A stretch of 64,000 bases of DNA from Microstegium vimineum (GCA_022036555.1 CM039128.1:25552719-25616718); one strand, 5' to 3'; shown: positions 10,619-21,995, numbered from the stretch's first letter. The notes: generated from the sequence alone by a model not told the origin. A program made the numbers and translations.

Positions 10619-11860
10619 TGTTAGGAATATGCCCTAGAGCTAATCATGTAGATGATTATATTCCGATTGTATCCATGATTAATAAAGTGTTCTTTGAATA
10701 TCCATTATAGACAACTAGTATTGATTGACGATTATGTGAATTGTTTGTGGAACTCAATTACCTAAATGGTTATTCTAAAAGTTGTCCCTGGTCGGCATTC
10801 TTGTAAGAGCACACTTGAATATTAGACCAGCACATGTATTAGTTGATGGCTATGTTTCACAAGTCATAGACATGGAGATGTCAAACTAATAATGTGGGCA
10901 CATGTGAGACATGTAGGCTGGACTGACCCAACAAGAGAAAGTCTCTATTCATGTCATGTACGTTATGTCCTTAGACCTGAGATTGTGGTATGTACTCAAG
11001 ATGTGAAACGATCTACTTAGAGACTATCAAACACTACTCCGTTATTAGGTAGTTATAAAGGTGGTCGTTGGGTGGTCGGGAAACATGCTATGAGACATAG
11101 ACAATCAAGATGGAATTTGCCCCTCTCTTCGTGAGAGAGATATCACTGGATCACTCATGTGATTGGATCAACAAATGCATGGCCATGCTTGGGTTAAGTG
11201 TTAGCCCACGAGTTGAACCATATATCGAGTGGCAAAGGGAATAACTTGTACATGGTCATAGTGGTTCGTCTGATATGATCATAGCATATGCATAGGAGTT
11301 GACACGCCTTGCTAGAGGCCGCTATCAACTATTGGTCGAGTAAGAGTACTTGGGCCATGTCTATGTATGCGTGAGCCCATAGGGCCGCACGCTTAAAGGG
11401 CTGGAAGCCTAATTCGGGTTGGACCCGAATTAGACTAGGTTTAGGGTTACTAATGGGCCTCCAACGTGGGAGCTCGTCAGGACGCCTATATAAGCAAGGG
11501 GTAGGCGCGGGGCGATATTTATCCACACCTTTTGGCAGCCGCCGTCGCCTCCCCACGCTCGCGCCTTTTGCTCCTCGCGGACCTAGCAGTCCGGAGGCGC
11601 AACGCTTCCTCCCTGTACGTGTGGGATTCCTCGGAGGTGCTGCATCTGGAGCACAAGGACGAACCGCGCGAAGGGGATGTTGAGACGGACGACCACGCAA
11701 CTGCACTGCCTGCTGCGACGCGCACGACTACATCAAGTCGTCTTCCGCTGCACCTGCACGTCTAGTGGTAATCCCGTAACCTATGACTAGCAGTAGGTCC
11801 TGTTTTATGAGGTCGAAAAGTTTTGTTTTCCGGCTAGCATAGCAACCTCGTATTCCATTA
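10619..11860 (+). repeat. 3' LTR of copia A
   Basis: 1242 bp, TGTTAGGAATATGCCC to TATTCCATTA, followed by the GTTTT target duplication. It is the partner of 4183-5423. Confidence 0.95.
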
Positions 11861-12678
11861 GTTTTCATCATGTCTGCCATCCTATCCATGATAAGGCCAA
11901 CATTGGAATTCGGAGCTCCACGTGCATACCCTTCGAAAGGTAGTCTTGCTGGGTTATCGTATCCCGGATTCGGGAGAGCATTGATGAAGCTGTAATCGGC
12001 AAACTCTTGATACCCGTCCCCATACATACTCTTCTGCAACATGTTTGCTATTGGGGACACCTTGAAAGCTGACTGTGGGACGCTCCCTGATGTGCCGAAT
12101 GCGAGCTGGCCATGAGTCACGGGATATTGTTGTTTCTGGTGAGGAGCCATCCCAGCTTGGGCCATGTCAGGCACTCCACCATCTTCAGCGATTTTCTCCT
12201 GGCGCTTAGGCACATGGAACAATGTTGCCCCTTGTATTGGACCATGATTCTCTTCGAAGAGTCTATCGGCAGATGGGCCAAACGTGCTGACCATGATCTA
12301 ACAAAACCTATTCAAGAAAGTTTTGTGATGATTTGTCATGGTTTCACTCATGGCCTTGTAGATCACCTCACCAACTCTCTGAGCATCTTCGTCCTCCGTG
12401 TAGTCAGTCTGATGTGGCAGGAGTGTTCTTGGAAGCGACTGCTTCTGAAAAACTTTGTTTCTTTTGTTCTTTGAGAAAGACATCAAGCACTTGCGCTGAA
12501 ACTCGTCGCATGCCTGCTGGATCAGAATCTTCATGTCTTCTGGCAATTCTTCCATAGTCACATCCAGAACCAGGCTGTTGTCGATTTCAACCATCTTGCT
12601 TGAAATGTGGTGTCCCACCGAGCATGCCAAAAGGTGTGTTGACACAAAAAGTGACATACTGTGTCTCACACACAGCAA
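11861..12678 (-). pseudogene. Tat-type gag, N-terminal half
   Basis: On the minus strand the frame runs from the 12678 side to 11861, with one in-frame TAG at 12300-12298. It reads acidic and helical at first (TMEELPEDMKILIQQACDEF and a KAMSETMTNH stretch), then low-complexity gag-like sequence with PNPGYDNPARLPFEGYA and GLIMDRMADMM. It meets the gag C-terminal half at 4182 in frame when copia A is removed. The annotated start is not certain, because 12678 may not be the real initiator. Confidence 0.75.
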
Positions 12679-13559
12679 GCCGGAGAGCGTGGCTTCAATC
12701 GGGTGCCCGGGTGTTTCGAGAACCGAAAACGTGCCAGTCAGTTTGACCTGAAACTAACAAGGGATGAAAATCATTAGATATAAACTAGAACGTGTCGGAT
12801 GAGACCAGACAGTTCCATATGTACGGCCCTAAAGCCACTTACGACGACATACAGCTATAAAAGCTATATGCCAACAGGGTATATAGATCATTCGGCTAAA
12901 ACAAAGAGCACGTGGCACTTTGGTTGCCGAATATGCATGCATGGGAAAAGTACGTGTGAATGAGTCAATTGTTTAAAAGTTAAAGCACTACCAAGCTCGG
13001 TAATCCAACCGAGTTGGGATCCATGATGAAGGAAACATGTAAGAAAACACGATCAAACCAATCTAAGCTTGCACCTGCCGCACGATACCTAGCTTTATCA
13101 AGACTTGAACGTGAAATAGCATGCACGAACCCGCAACACGTAACAACCTAGATTGAACTAATTTGGCTATTATAAAACATAAGATCTAACTATGGAAACA
13201 ACATGAAAGTATTGAATTGTTAAAACATGAATAGATCTTATGATAAAGAGAAGAGCCAAACCTCATCAATCTAGATTGGGCAAAAGAGTGTTTGCAAATA
13301 TGTAAAATATCTAAAGCAAACAACACATGATAACTTGACGAATCTAATAGATTTTGCCAAATCTAATAGAGCCTATAACTATCTTGCTTCTGCTAAGCAT
13401 AACAAGTAAACATCTGCCGCACGACATCTAGTCATAAACAAAACACAAGCAAAGATCCATCCGCCGCACGATCATTGGAAACAAACAAGACTACTTGCAT
13501 CGATATCTAAATCCATCGCATGATACTAGACATGATAACAAGGTTGTAGGGACTTACGG
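12679..13559 (-). other. 5' leader of the Tat element, no gene seen
   Basis: AT-rich sequence between LTR and gag (minus orientation). It has short recurring phrases of the type tgccgcacga (near 13075, 13412 and 13461), but no open frame of interest. I could not place the primer binding site, so the LTR/leader border is approximate. Confidence 0.5.
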
Positions 13560-14018
13560 ATGTCGATGGATCGATGATTCCTCTCGAAGAACTCGACGAC
13601 ATGATAAAAAGGACTCGAAGTTGGCACGGGGCCGGTTGTATTGATTTGGTTCTGAACGTTTTTACAATGGCCAAGGGTTTATATTTATACCATGGACATG
13701 ACATGAGTCCTAAAAGGATACGATTACAAGATATTAAAGGAAGAAATACAATATCTCGACTTTATTTTCCTTCGGAGTCTTTATTGCCTTAATCATCGCG
13801 GCTATCGTTACCGATCGGTTTTTACTTGCCGTTTTTGTCACTTCAATGAAAAACCGCCTCTCTCTTTGAAATAGCCGACCGCGTGATCAATTGCCGAATC
13901 TCTGGAAATTAGCCGACCGCATAGATTTTACCGAATACTCTTGAACACCTGTCTTCGGCAGTCTTTCTTCACACTAGCCCACCTGTCATTCTAAGTATGC
14001 CAAAATCCAGTGTTAACA
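13560..14018 (-). repeat. 5' LTR of the Tat element (inner border approximate)
   Basis: On the minus strand the segment starts TGTTAACACTGG at 14018 and runs leftward. A clear TATA box (TATAAATAT, 13689-13681) lies inside it, and the gag leader and gag follow in the right orientation. The partner LTR is outside the window, so the inner end cannot be fixed by comparison. The outer flank at 14019-14023 (actac) would be one half of the target duplication. Confidence 0.55.
13681..13689 (-). promoter_or_regulatory. TATA box of the Tat LTR
   Basis: TATAAATAT on the minus strand, within the proposed LTR and about 330 bp from its outer end. It is the expected place for the element's Pol II promoter. 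Confidence 0.5.
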
Positions 14019-14169
14019 ACTACCTAGCCTAAGCATTGTAGTCCAAGCTCCGGAAAATATCTCCCGCATTTTGAATGGACGGCCCCGCTTCCTGCCAAGA
14101 ATTGTCGTCGCCTCGACGCAACCTCCAGGATTCCGCCACGTGCCATCCCCGCTTCCTCGGAAGCTCCGC

Positions 14170-14300
14170 CCGGGTTTTGAGGCCCAAACCCAGGAAACCC
14201 ACCACCGGTAGCTTTGGGCTCAACTACCAAACCCTGAGTTTTGAGGCCCAAACTTGGAAACCGTCCTCGGATGGTTTTGAGGCCCAAACCACCAAACCGC
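14170..14300 (+). repeat. Short dispersed repeat ttttgaggcccaaac, three copies
   Basis: The 15-base word ttttgaggcccaaac occurs at 14175-14189, 14239-14253 and 14275-14289, each followed by a similar purine-poor stretch. On either strand this makes repetitive open frames without family features. The 14019-14737 stretch otherwise shows nothing I can name. Confidence 0.6.
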
Positions 14301-14737
14301 TCGACACGAGCCACCTTGTCCTCGCCCGGTCGGACTCCGAGTCCCATGAGCCTCCGCTCGACCCGCTCGTCCGCCATCTTGACTTTGTCAACTCTGTCTA
14401 CCTCCATGTCTTCTTGCACTCGTCGGTGCCAAGTACTAGCCACCACAACTAGTCCGTCGGGCCCCATGGTCCCTCAGTCCGATCCCCGCTTCTGCCCTTC
14501 ACCGCTCTTAGACCATCGGCACGGCAAGCCTCTACTCGACCTTCTCCATGCCATTGACCACTGTCAATAGGCATAGCACCTGCACACCACAAGCCAATAG
14601 ACAGGCACACATTTGCTTTCGCAACGAGGTTAGGGTAAGCCACTCAAAATGAAACACTCAAGTGTTGAGCAATCACTCATCATAAAACTAAAAATACATG
14701 GGTACTTATCCACCATGTGTGCACAACGCTGTTGCGC

Positions 14738-16279
14738 TTACACATCGATCCTCTCTCGCCATGGCCTCCGGTCCCCGAGCCGCTGCTGCGCTCCGTAGCC
14801 CTGCTCCCCTCGGACGGAGCAGGATGGGGGTGACTGGAGCATCTTCTGATGCGCCTTCACCAGACCCCCAAAGGCTAAGTGCGCACTGAGCACCCTTGCC
14901 GAGGGCACCGCAACCACCGGCATGGAAGTGCCAGCGGGCTCGCGCAAAGTCCCTACTGTCTGGAGCGTGGGGACCACCTCTGTCAGGGGGCGCTTGTCAT
15001 CATCATCGTCGTCGTCATTGTCATCATTCACATCTTTGTTCTCCTCTTCTCCCTTGTCGAACTCCATGGGAGACTCCTCCTCTGGCAAATTGGCGAGGCG
15101 CTGCCTATGCCGCCATATCTCCCGTTGCTTGCGCTCGAGAGCCTTCTCAGCTCTCTTCTTCCTCCTGTCCATGGACGTCGCTTGTTGTTGCGTGTTCCGC
15201 TCATGGTTTCTCGCCCTCTGCTCCGGCAGAACGGGGAGAGGGTGGCCACATGCCAGGCCAGCTAATGAGCTCCCTACAGAAAGGGGTCGCGACCCAGGGT
15301 GAGTTATACCACGGACACAAACGAAAGAGGAAAACAAACAAACATGGAACGGGTCGGAATGAGGCCGCGCTCACCAGTTCGACGAAGTCGTGATCTGGGC
15401 GCATCGGAGGGAAGAGAACAATCTCGCTCTCTGTCGTGACACTTCCAAGAAGCCTTCGGGTCGCCGCAAGCATCTCCTCATGGCTTAGCTCCCCCTTCGC
15501 CATGGAGGACCCAGAACGCAACGCGCCTGGGACCATCTCGTCTAGTCGTGGCTCCCGATTCATCAATGGGAGCACCCGACGCCGAAGAAACTACGCGTGG
15601 AGAAATGCAAGTCGCGTTGCCGGAGCAGCACCATACTCCTGAGGTGAGGCTCCATCCTTGGGTACTCCCTGTCATCCGACACGTAGTACCAGCTTGGCAG
15701 CTCGTTGCTGAAGCGATGGTCGGTGTAGGCCGGCAACGGCGCCTCGGGGTGGTTCTTGATGTAGAACCACTACGAATGCCACCCGTGGTGCGAAGTGGGC
15801 AGTCGCATTGGCATGAAGGACTCCGCGCGAGCAGGGCAGACATAGACCGAGCACCCGCCGCAGGGCACCGTCAATTTCTTCCCACCAACACTATCCAAGT
15901 AGACCTTCGCCTTGAAGAGGCGTTTCCACAAGGTGAAGTTGGGCTCCACCCCCAACATACCCTTCGACATCGCGATGAAGCTCGCGAGGAGAAGGATCGA
16001 GTTGGGATTGAGGTTCTGAAGCTCAATCCCGTAGTGCTCAAGGACACCACGAAAGAAAGGATGTGGGGGCGTACTGAACCCGCGTTCATGGAACGGGGCA
16101 AAGGAGACGACATACCCGGGAGGCGGAGCCGGCACATCGACGTTTGTGGGGATGATCCACTCCAGCTCGTCATCCACCGAGCGCTCAGAGCTGAGCAGCC
16201 CAACAATCACTAGCTCGAGAACCCTCGTGTGGGTGAGGCTGCACCTGGCCCATGACTTTGGAGGAGGCTGATTAGCCAT
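14738..16279 (-). pseudogene. 'Putative gypsy type transposon' ORF (PF04195-like), frameshifted
   Basis: Read leftward from ATG 16279. The first part (to about 15770) contains the block typical of this plant family: HERGFSTPPHPFFRGVLEHY, then ELQNLNPNSILLLASFIAM and LGVEPNFTLWKRLF. The frame then shifts: the region 15843-15478 continues in another phase, with pieces of the expected WYV-type segment visible only out of frame. The tail 15337-14738 has a basic coiled stretch (KKRAEKALERKQREIWRHRQRL) and a run of aspartates. The family is carried by non-autonomous gypsy-like elements; its function is unknown. The ATG at 16279 is preferred because it follows a TATA box by about 150 bp and precedes the conserved block. 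Confidence 0.6.
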
Positions 16280-16427
16280 CAAGAGCGTGTTTAGAGCATA
16301 GCTACGATGGTGGGGGTGGCAGTGGTGGCGGACTAACACAAACCCTAGATCTAAAAAGCTTGCGCAGGCGAACTAAACACGAGGAAGGCGAACAGGAGAA
16401 GCGTGCGATGGGCGGTGTGGCGCAAAG

Positions 16428-16436
16428 ATATTTATA
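16428..16436 (-). promoter_or_regulatory. TATA box upstream of the PF04195-like ORF
   Basis: TATAAATAT on the minus strand, about 150 bp before ATG 16279. It ends the Sirevirus-like U3 segment at the same relative place as TATTTATAG does in the intact Sirevirus LTRs (40119 and 52149). Confidence 0.5.
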
Positions 16437-17240
16437 GGTTCGAAGAAGGCAGATCGGCGCCCTTTTCTCTTCTCACCATGAAGCCACGACCCTAAATGCA
16501 TTAAATGCGGCCGCTCGGTTAGCCCAACAACTAGTTACTATTCAAATTCATAGGGCATCGGACGCATCCGACGCAACTCTGTCCTCTGAGGTTCAACACT
16601 AGAAAACCATCGGACTCACCCTAGAGTCCGACGCCATGCCATCGGACGTGTCTGACGGCTCTAGACCCTCTCTGGAACCTCTCTGGACTGCCATCGAACA
16701 CACCGTCCGGATGCACCAAACATTTGTCCTTAGCGTTCGACATATCACTCCGACCAAACTAGATCTTCCTGAGAGCATCAGATGCGTCTGATGCCTCTCT
16801 GAGGTGAGTCCGGCGCCAAACCCTAGGCGCCGGTACTGCATCGGATGCATCTGACGCATGCATCTGACGCCAGTTGCACCAGCATCCGATGCCACTTAAG
16901 CGCCTCTCTCAACTCCAAATCACATAGCGATGAATATGGAAGTTGTTCTAGGCTATCTGAGGGACAACTAAGGCTCACTTAGGGCTGTGTATGTCAAGTG
17001 TGCACCACATCTATACTATGAAGATCTCCTAAGTCAAGCTACTCATTATATCCCCTCTTAATAGTACGGTCAAAGGTAAAACAAATACCTAGTCTATAAT
17101 AAGTGTCCTTCATCTCCTTATGGCACTTAGACCTAGTCATTCTATGGTCTTCATCTTCACCCTTTAAAATGAAACGATATCCATCTTGGGGGCATTAGAA
17201 CACCAGTAGGTTCCCATTCACAATTGTCATCATGTCCTAA
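16437..17240 (-). repeat. Diverged Sirevirus-like LTR U3 fragment
   Basis: Read on the minus strand this segment follows the first 900 bp of the Sirevirus LTR at 39201. Shared landmarks in the same order are caagatggatatcgtttc, cataaggagatgaag, acctttgaccgtactatt, gtggtgcacacttgac and tagcctagaacaacttcc, then a run of rcgtcggacgcatccgatg-type words, then the TATA box. It stops at or near the TATA box, where the PF04195-like ORF leader begins. The GC palindromes are more decayed (CpG to TpG/CpA) than in the intact element. Confidence 0.7.
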
Positions 17241-17506
17241 CACTCTAATTGCCTCTACAAAACACACGTTAGCCATAATAACCTCGTATTGCCGTTAATC
17301 ACCTAAACCATGGGGCCTAGATGCTTTCAAAGTTTCCCAGTGAAGCCCTTCTTCTTCCTTTATGAATTAACCCAATCATTTGTAGTGTTCCTCTACTGAC
17401 CCCATCCTTCCTCAAGGGATACCGCCATTACTAAGCCACTGCCATTGCCGGATCCGGTCGTCACCACTTCCCTGATGTTGGATCTGATCGTCACCAACTC
17501 CCTGGT

Positions 17507-18265
17507 ATGGAATCCAACTCTGGATCCATGACCAATGAAGTTGTAGCCATAGAGTTGGTGGATGCTTCATCTGCATCTGCAACCAGGAAGAAGAAAGCTC
17601 TCTCTACACCTATTGTCGAGAAGATAAAAGCTCCCCTGCCGCCATCGACCAAAGTCGCCTTCATAGCTTGTGGTCATCTTTTGGCAACCCATTGATAGAA
17701 GAAATGTCAGAAAACATGAAAGCCAAGTTTAGGAAATATTGGATAGAAATTAAAGGTCTGATGGGCATTGCCACTCTTCTTGACCTTAGATTTAAACATC
17801 ACATGCTTCTATACTATTTTGAAATGCTGCAAGTGACAAACTCTGATGAAGAGGTTGCTAAAGTGAAGGACACATTGAGTGATTCGATGCTAGAGTATCA
17901 CATAGATGAGGATGCAGGTACAAGTAGCAGTACCATCAAGCCCATAGTAGAGAGCTTGGGATTTCTGTCATCCTTCACTGCACTTGTTGCAAGTTCACAG
18001 CCATCAGCACTAAGGTTTAAATCTGAACTGGATTGGTATTTAGATAGTGGACATACAACCTGAAGGCTGGAATGTTTTGGACTGGTGGAAGGTTGTAGGA
18101 ACATGCTATCCTACTTTGAGAATGATAGCTAGAGATATTTTTGTGATTCCTATTACAGTTGTTGCTTCAGAATCTGCGTTTAGCACAAGCGGGAGAGTAC
18201 TTAGTGAGCATCGAAGTAGGCTCACCTCTCAGATGTTAGAGGCTTTGATGCGTTCACAGGACTAG
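17507..18265 (+). pseudogene. hAT-family transposase remnant
   Basis: Three overlapping frames. 17507-17695 gives a short N-terminal piece (MESNSGSMTNEV, then RKKKALSTP). 17668-18063 gives the middle, including FRKYWIEIKGLMGIATLLDLR (DUF4413-like). 18047-18265 gives the hallmark C-terminal dimerisation block, ASESAFSTSGRVLSEHRSRL. Full hAT transposases have some 600-800 residues; here the BED zinc finger and most of the RNase H-like catalytic core are missing, so the copy is internally deleted. A frameshift at about 18050 separates the last two pieces. A further exon-like piece at about 18350-18422, between an AG and a GT, may continue the C-terminus. It cannot be active. Confidence 0.8.
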
Positions 18266-19244
18266 ATTAGAAACAAATCAAAGGTATGTTGTTGAGCAAT
18301 TTATAAATTTTTTTTAGGAAAAAACATGAAAGTAATTATCTTTTTTGTAGGGGTCCTTACTGATTAAGGAAAACTTTCTAGCTTCTGGTCTTGTCTCGAT
18401 GAAGTTCAAGAGGGGCTTCAGGTAATTTTTCTGGACTACAAAAATTATATTTATGCTTTTTAATTTGTTTCGTTGCATATACTTCATTGTTTCACACTAC
18501 AAGAAACTTGTTAATCCATGACGGATTCTCGGTGACGGATTTGTAGATCGTCACTGACAAACGCAATCCGTGATGATAAAGTTTTTTCCGTCATGGATGT
18601 GCCCAGTGGATATTCTCAGCCCGCTAACTTGTGACAGTCTCATTATGATCGTCACAGTGCTTGATTTTAAATTCTTCATATTCTAGTTAGCCCAAAACAA
18701 TAGGCCCGCTATCATATATTTTGGAAAAGAAAAATAAAAAAAATTGATTGCAAAAAAATAAAATCCAAAGATGATTTGTAAATAATTTTGTTACATTGTT
18801 GCATGTATATGATGCATACGATAAAATTAAAAATATCTTATCATTGAACTATACTTCTCCTATATCCATATCTGACAAATTTAGTTATATGTCACAATTT
18901 GAAGAATTTTCTAAACAAATTTAGTTGTTATTGTAATTATTTGTTAAATCACTATAGAATAAATATAATATTATCTAGACTTGGCTAGAAAAAAATACCA
19001 ACTTGTATGACAACATGATTTTTTAAATTGCATTAAATTTTTTGAGCAAGCGTGCAGACCTAGATTATGGCTCCATGCAAAATATTTGATTTTTATGATC
19101 AATTTTGATCATTATTAAAAAATTTCTTCTAAACTAGAGAAAGGAGGTTGAACTACCTATTCGCCCTAGACTCTTAGTTTAACTGAATTATGGATCATAT
19201 TTTGAAACTAACTGTTCTGATGGGAATTGCTTTCTCGTGTTTGT

Positions 19245-20146
19245 TTGGTCACAGGTTGCGCAGAGATCATGCAGAAGCATCTGGAGCAGTCGGTGCTGTC
19301 TCCAGTATGGATATGACTCGGTTACCATGTAGTCATCGAGGATGTCATGGGTATAATGCCCTCCATTTAATCCCCAAATTACCGTGTTCCTTTCGTTTCT
19401 ACTGTTACATCTATACTAGTGGTCTAGTCTGTAGCTTCAGTCATGAGTAAACATATATGGTTGGTAGAAACTTTTGCCATTTCATTTCAAGTGGGCAGCC
19501 TGTCATTTATGCTTGGGGTACTCTGACATGTCTATTAATATAATCGGACACTAGCAGCCATCCATCTGATTAAGTTTTCAATGCCTCGTAGGTTTATTAT
19601 ATGACGTTCAGTGTTTACCTTTGTGAACCAATCTAGGAAATAAGATTTCAGTACTCGGTTACATTTGCCTAAAACCTTGATTAGTGATTGTGATTCAGAA
19701 TCATTGTTTGAATGCTCCTAAAATAATTTAGAAATTTATAAATGTGCTACTGCTACATATAGCTAGTAAACTATTAAAGAAAATGGTTCCTTGTGTCTTC
19801 GGCTATATTATTACAAGTTTGCAAGATGTTATTCATGCTAGAGTCTGGTTGCCTCTTTATCAAATATTTAATTCTCTCAGATTTCCCTGTAGCATTTCTG
19901 CCTTGCTTGTGCAACTTAAGTAGCAATAGTTCAGTTGTATTTTTCCAGTGCAAAAGTTTCATAAATGTAGCATCTATTGCTAGTTATTTCAATTCCAGTA
20001 ATTTTATTGCTAGTGATTTTTCAGGCTACCAAACTGGAAGCCGGACTTGTAGCAGGGAAAAGAACTGTAGCAGAAAAAAGGGAACTGCATTTGTTCGAAG
20101 CTATCTTTTGTTGTTTTTAGTGCTGGATGACAACTTTATGTACTGA
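19245..20146 (+). other. Possible captured gene fragment inside the CACTA element
   Basis: Two exon-like pieces follow pyrimidine-AG sites: one from about 19254 (after ttggtcacag), another from about 20025 (after gatttttcag). Short frames cross them but I recognise no family. CACTA elements often carry host gene pieces, so this is possible, not shown. Confidence 0.2.
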
Positions 20147-20240
20147 TGGATGAAAACTTGTATATCATGACAACATTATGTACTGATGATGGATGAAAAC
20201 TTGTATGTGATGTTAGATGAAAACTTGTATGTAATTGAAA
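20147..20240 (+). repeat. Short tandem repeat gatgaaaacttgtat, three copies
   Basis: The phrase gatgaaaacttgtat occurs at about 20150, 20192 and 20217, within the CACTA element. No function is evident. Confidence 0.6.
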
Positions 20241-21104
20241 ATGAGTTGTCTGTCTATTGTATTTGATATAATAATTGGCTGAAAAAATATTGAAAAATAG
20301 GCTGAAAACAGATTGAAAATGGCGCACCCGTTATATTGGGCTATTATATTAATAAATAGGCAAAGATGTCCACGTCATCATTTATATAAGCATTTATGGT
20401 GAGGTGGCAATTAATCCATGATGGTTATCTTTCGTCACAGCAAATGGGCTTGGGCTAGGTCAAGTAGGCTTCGGGCTCTACCGTGACGGTCTAAAACTGT
20501 CACCGATTATAGTAATTCGTGATGGTTTTCAGCAAACCGTCACGGGGGTTAATCCATGATGCTCAATCCGTGATGATATCGGAAACCATCACGGATGTTG
20601 CATAGTGACGGTTTTTTGATGATTCGTGACGGAAAATTTTCATCACGGATTAACATGTTTCTTGTAGTGTCAAGATTGCCTACTCAACACTCATTTGTCA
20701 TGCTTATGTAGGAGCTGAAACTGAGTTCATCGCTCCAACTTTTACTGGATGGTTCCCTTTGGCAGGGTCAACAATCAAGCATTCAAGATGGCATGAAATT
20801 GCAAGTGCATTTTGCTATGTGCTTACAGCCTCACACAACCCAACCACTAACTATTTATGTAATAGTCTAGTTTGTAATGTGTGATAACACTGGTATTATG
20901 TTGTTGCATACAACTTGATGGCATGTGCCTACTAGCTGCTGCTATATATGACTGTGAGCGACAAAGTCTATGGGCTCTAAATGTCTGTATATTTGATGCT
21001 GAATTGTTGATGCTTTGATGAGATCGAACTATCAGTGGATCTAGAATCTGTTAGGCTATGCAGACATTGAACTTGTAGTTGTTAACTTGTTATCAATCAG
21101 TTAA

Positions 21105-21995
21105 GAGCATCTTCAAGAGTTTGTCAAATAAGTTTGCTATCCTTGATAATTTGGCAAAACAAAAAAATCTAATCTCCAACAAATTGACAAATGAGGTTGG
21201 CACTTTTAGCAACTTGGCATCTGCGGCCTCCGCACAACATATATGTGCGCGCATACCGCCTGCGCAACAGCCTCCCGCATGCCGCAGAGAAGCACTTCCC
21301 ACGCGAGCGAGGAAAGTTCCTCGCCTCCCCGCGCGACCCCTAGACTGTCCTAGCTCTCGATGAATCCCTCGCGTATCCATATTTGCTTGTGTATGGTTGT
21401 GTACATATTTTTTTTACATAAAGGATAGATAATCTATCCGGCTTGATTCACCCAAAAATGGATGAACGTGAGGCGAGGTGAAGGCCAGCACGTCAAGGCG
21501 ACGCCTCACGTCGGGCGAGCATGTATGAGCAGGCATGCAGCCAGAGGTTAGCATACAGGCCCGCCGCCTGTGTGGAGCTTGGTGCCTTTATTGCTCACCT
21601 CTTGAAGCTTCTTCAGATCTGAGCTTTGGGTCTCTTATACATTTTCTTTCCTTAATTTGATTACTACCACTCCGCAATAACAAAAACAAAAGTTTATGGT
21701 TTTTGTTTTTCTTGTAACAACTTCAGTCCACAAGTTCTGAAAGCTGAAATATTTCATCACTAATGAAACTTAACAGAACAAACCAAACAAACTGAATATT
21801 CGGCTCTAATTTCAGTCACGATTGAAAAAAGTTGGATCCGATCATGTTGTGGGCCTATTTTTTAAAAAAAAAGTTTACCAAGTCTAAATGATAAACTATT
21901 GGAGAACCTATATTATTTCACTTGGCATATATTTTAGTGATTTGTCAAATCACAAGATTTGTCAAGTAAATTTTGGCAAACTCTTAAATATGCTC
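21105..21995. mobile_element. PIF/Harbinger-like non-autonomous DNA element (putative)
   Basis: The left end GAGCATCTTCAAGAGTTTGTC and the right end (reverse complement GAGCATATTTAAGAGTTTGCC) form imperfect inverted termini. TAA flanks both sides (21102-21104 and 21996-21998), a 3 bp duplication of the TWA type used by PIF/Harbinger. The interior holds a second inverted pair of tttgtcaaat words and a GC-rich core without a gene. Length 891 bp. The superfamily call rests on the TSD only; hAT-like MITEs share similar termini. Confidence 0.5.

Larger units (their letters stand above)
4183..11860 (+). mobile_element. Ty1/copia LTR retrotransposon 'copia A', full length
   Basis: A complete element of 7678 bp: LTRs at 4183-5423 and 10619-11860 (TGTTAGG ... 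TATTCCATYA), a primer site directly after the 5' LTR, a 1.2 kb leader, a gag-pol frame with the copia order (gag, protease, integrase, RT, RNase H), and a polypurine tract directly before the 3' LTR. The flanks are GTTTT at 4178-4182 and at 11861-11865, a perfect 5 bp target duplication. The LTRs differ by roughly 28 substitutions and one 1-base gap (hand count), about 2%. With the commonly used grass LTR rate of 1.3e-8 per site per year this suggests under about 1 million years. It is inserted in the gag of the surrounding Tat element, in opposite orientation. Confidence 0.95.
1..14018 (-). mobile_element. Ty3/gypsy LTR retrotransposon, Tat type, left part beyond window
   Basis: Read on the minus strand the order is LTR (right end 14018), leader, gag (12678 down to about 2933, interrupted), aspartic protease (2488-1703), reverse transcriptase and RNase H (1703-1). 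This is the Ty3/gypsy order; integrase and the 3' LTR would lie left of base 1. The gag has a CX2HX4HX4C-type knuckle and the protease has DGG instead of DSG/DTG, both common in plant Tat elements. Gag is split by copia A at 4183-11860, whose removal rejoins it. Stops interrupt gag and pol, and RT has lost one catalytic aspartate, so the copy is dead. The lineage call rests on remembered family resemblance; Ty3/gypsy itself is certain. Confidence 0.85.
18495..20669. mobile_element. CACTA (En/Spm) non-autonomous element
   Basis: It starts CACTACAAGAAAC and ends GTTTCTTGTAGTG, perfect 12-13 bp inverted termini of the CACTA superfamily. It is flanked by TCA at 18492-18494 and TCA at 20670-20672, the 3 bp target duplication expected. 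Both subterminal regions are packed with direct and inverted copies of a gtgacgg/ccgtcac word (about 18520-18660 and 20420-20650), the usual transposase-binding arrangement. Length 2175 bp. There is no transposase frame inside. The interior (19190-20150) is AT-rich. Confidence 0.92.

Noticed and set aside
13560..14018. Attempt to fix the primer binding site of the Tat element
   Set aside because: No convincing 12-base tRNA match near the expected border on the minus strand, so no site is listed.
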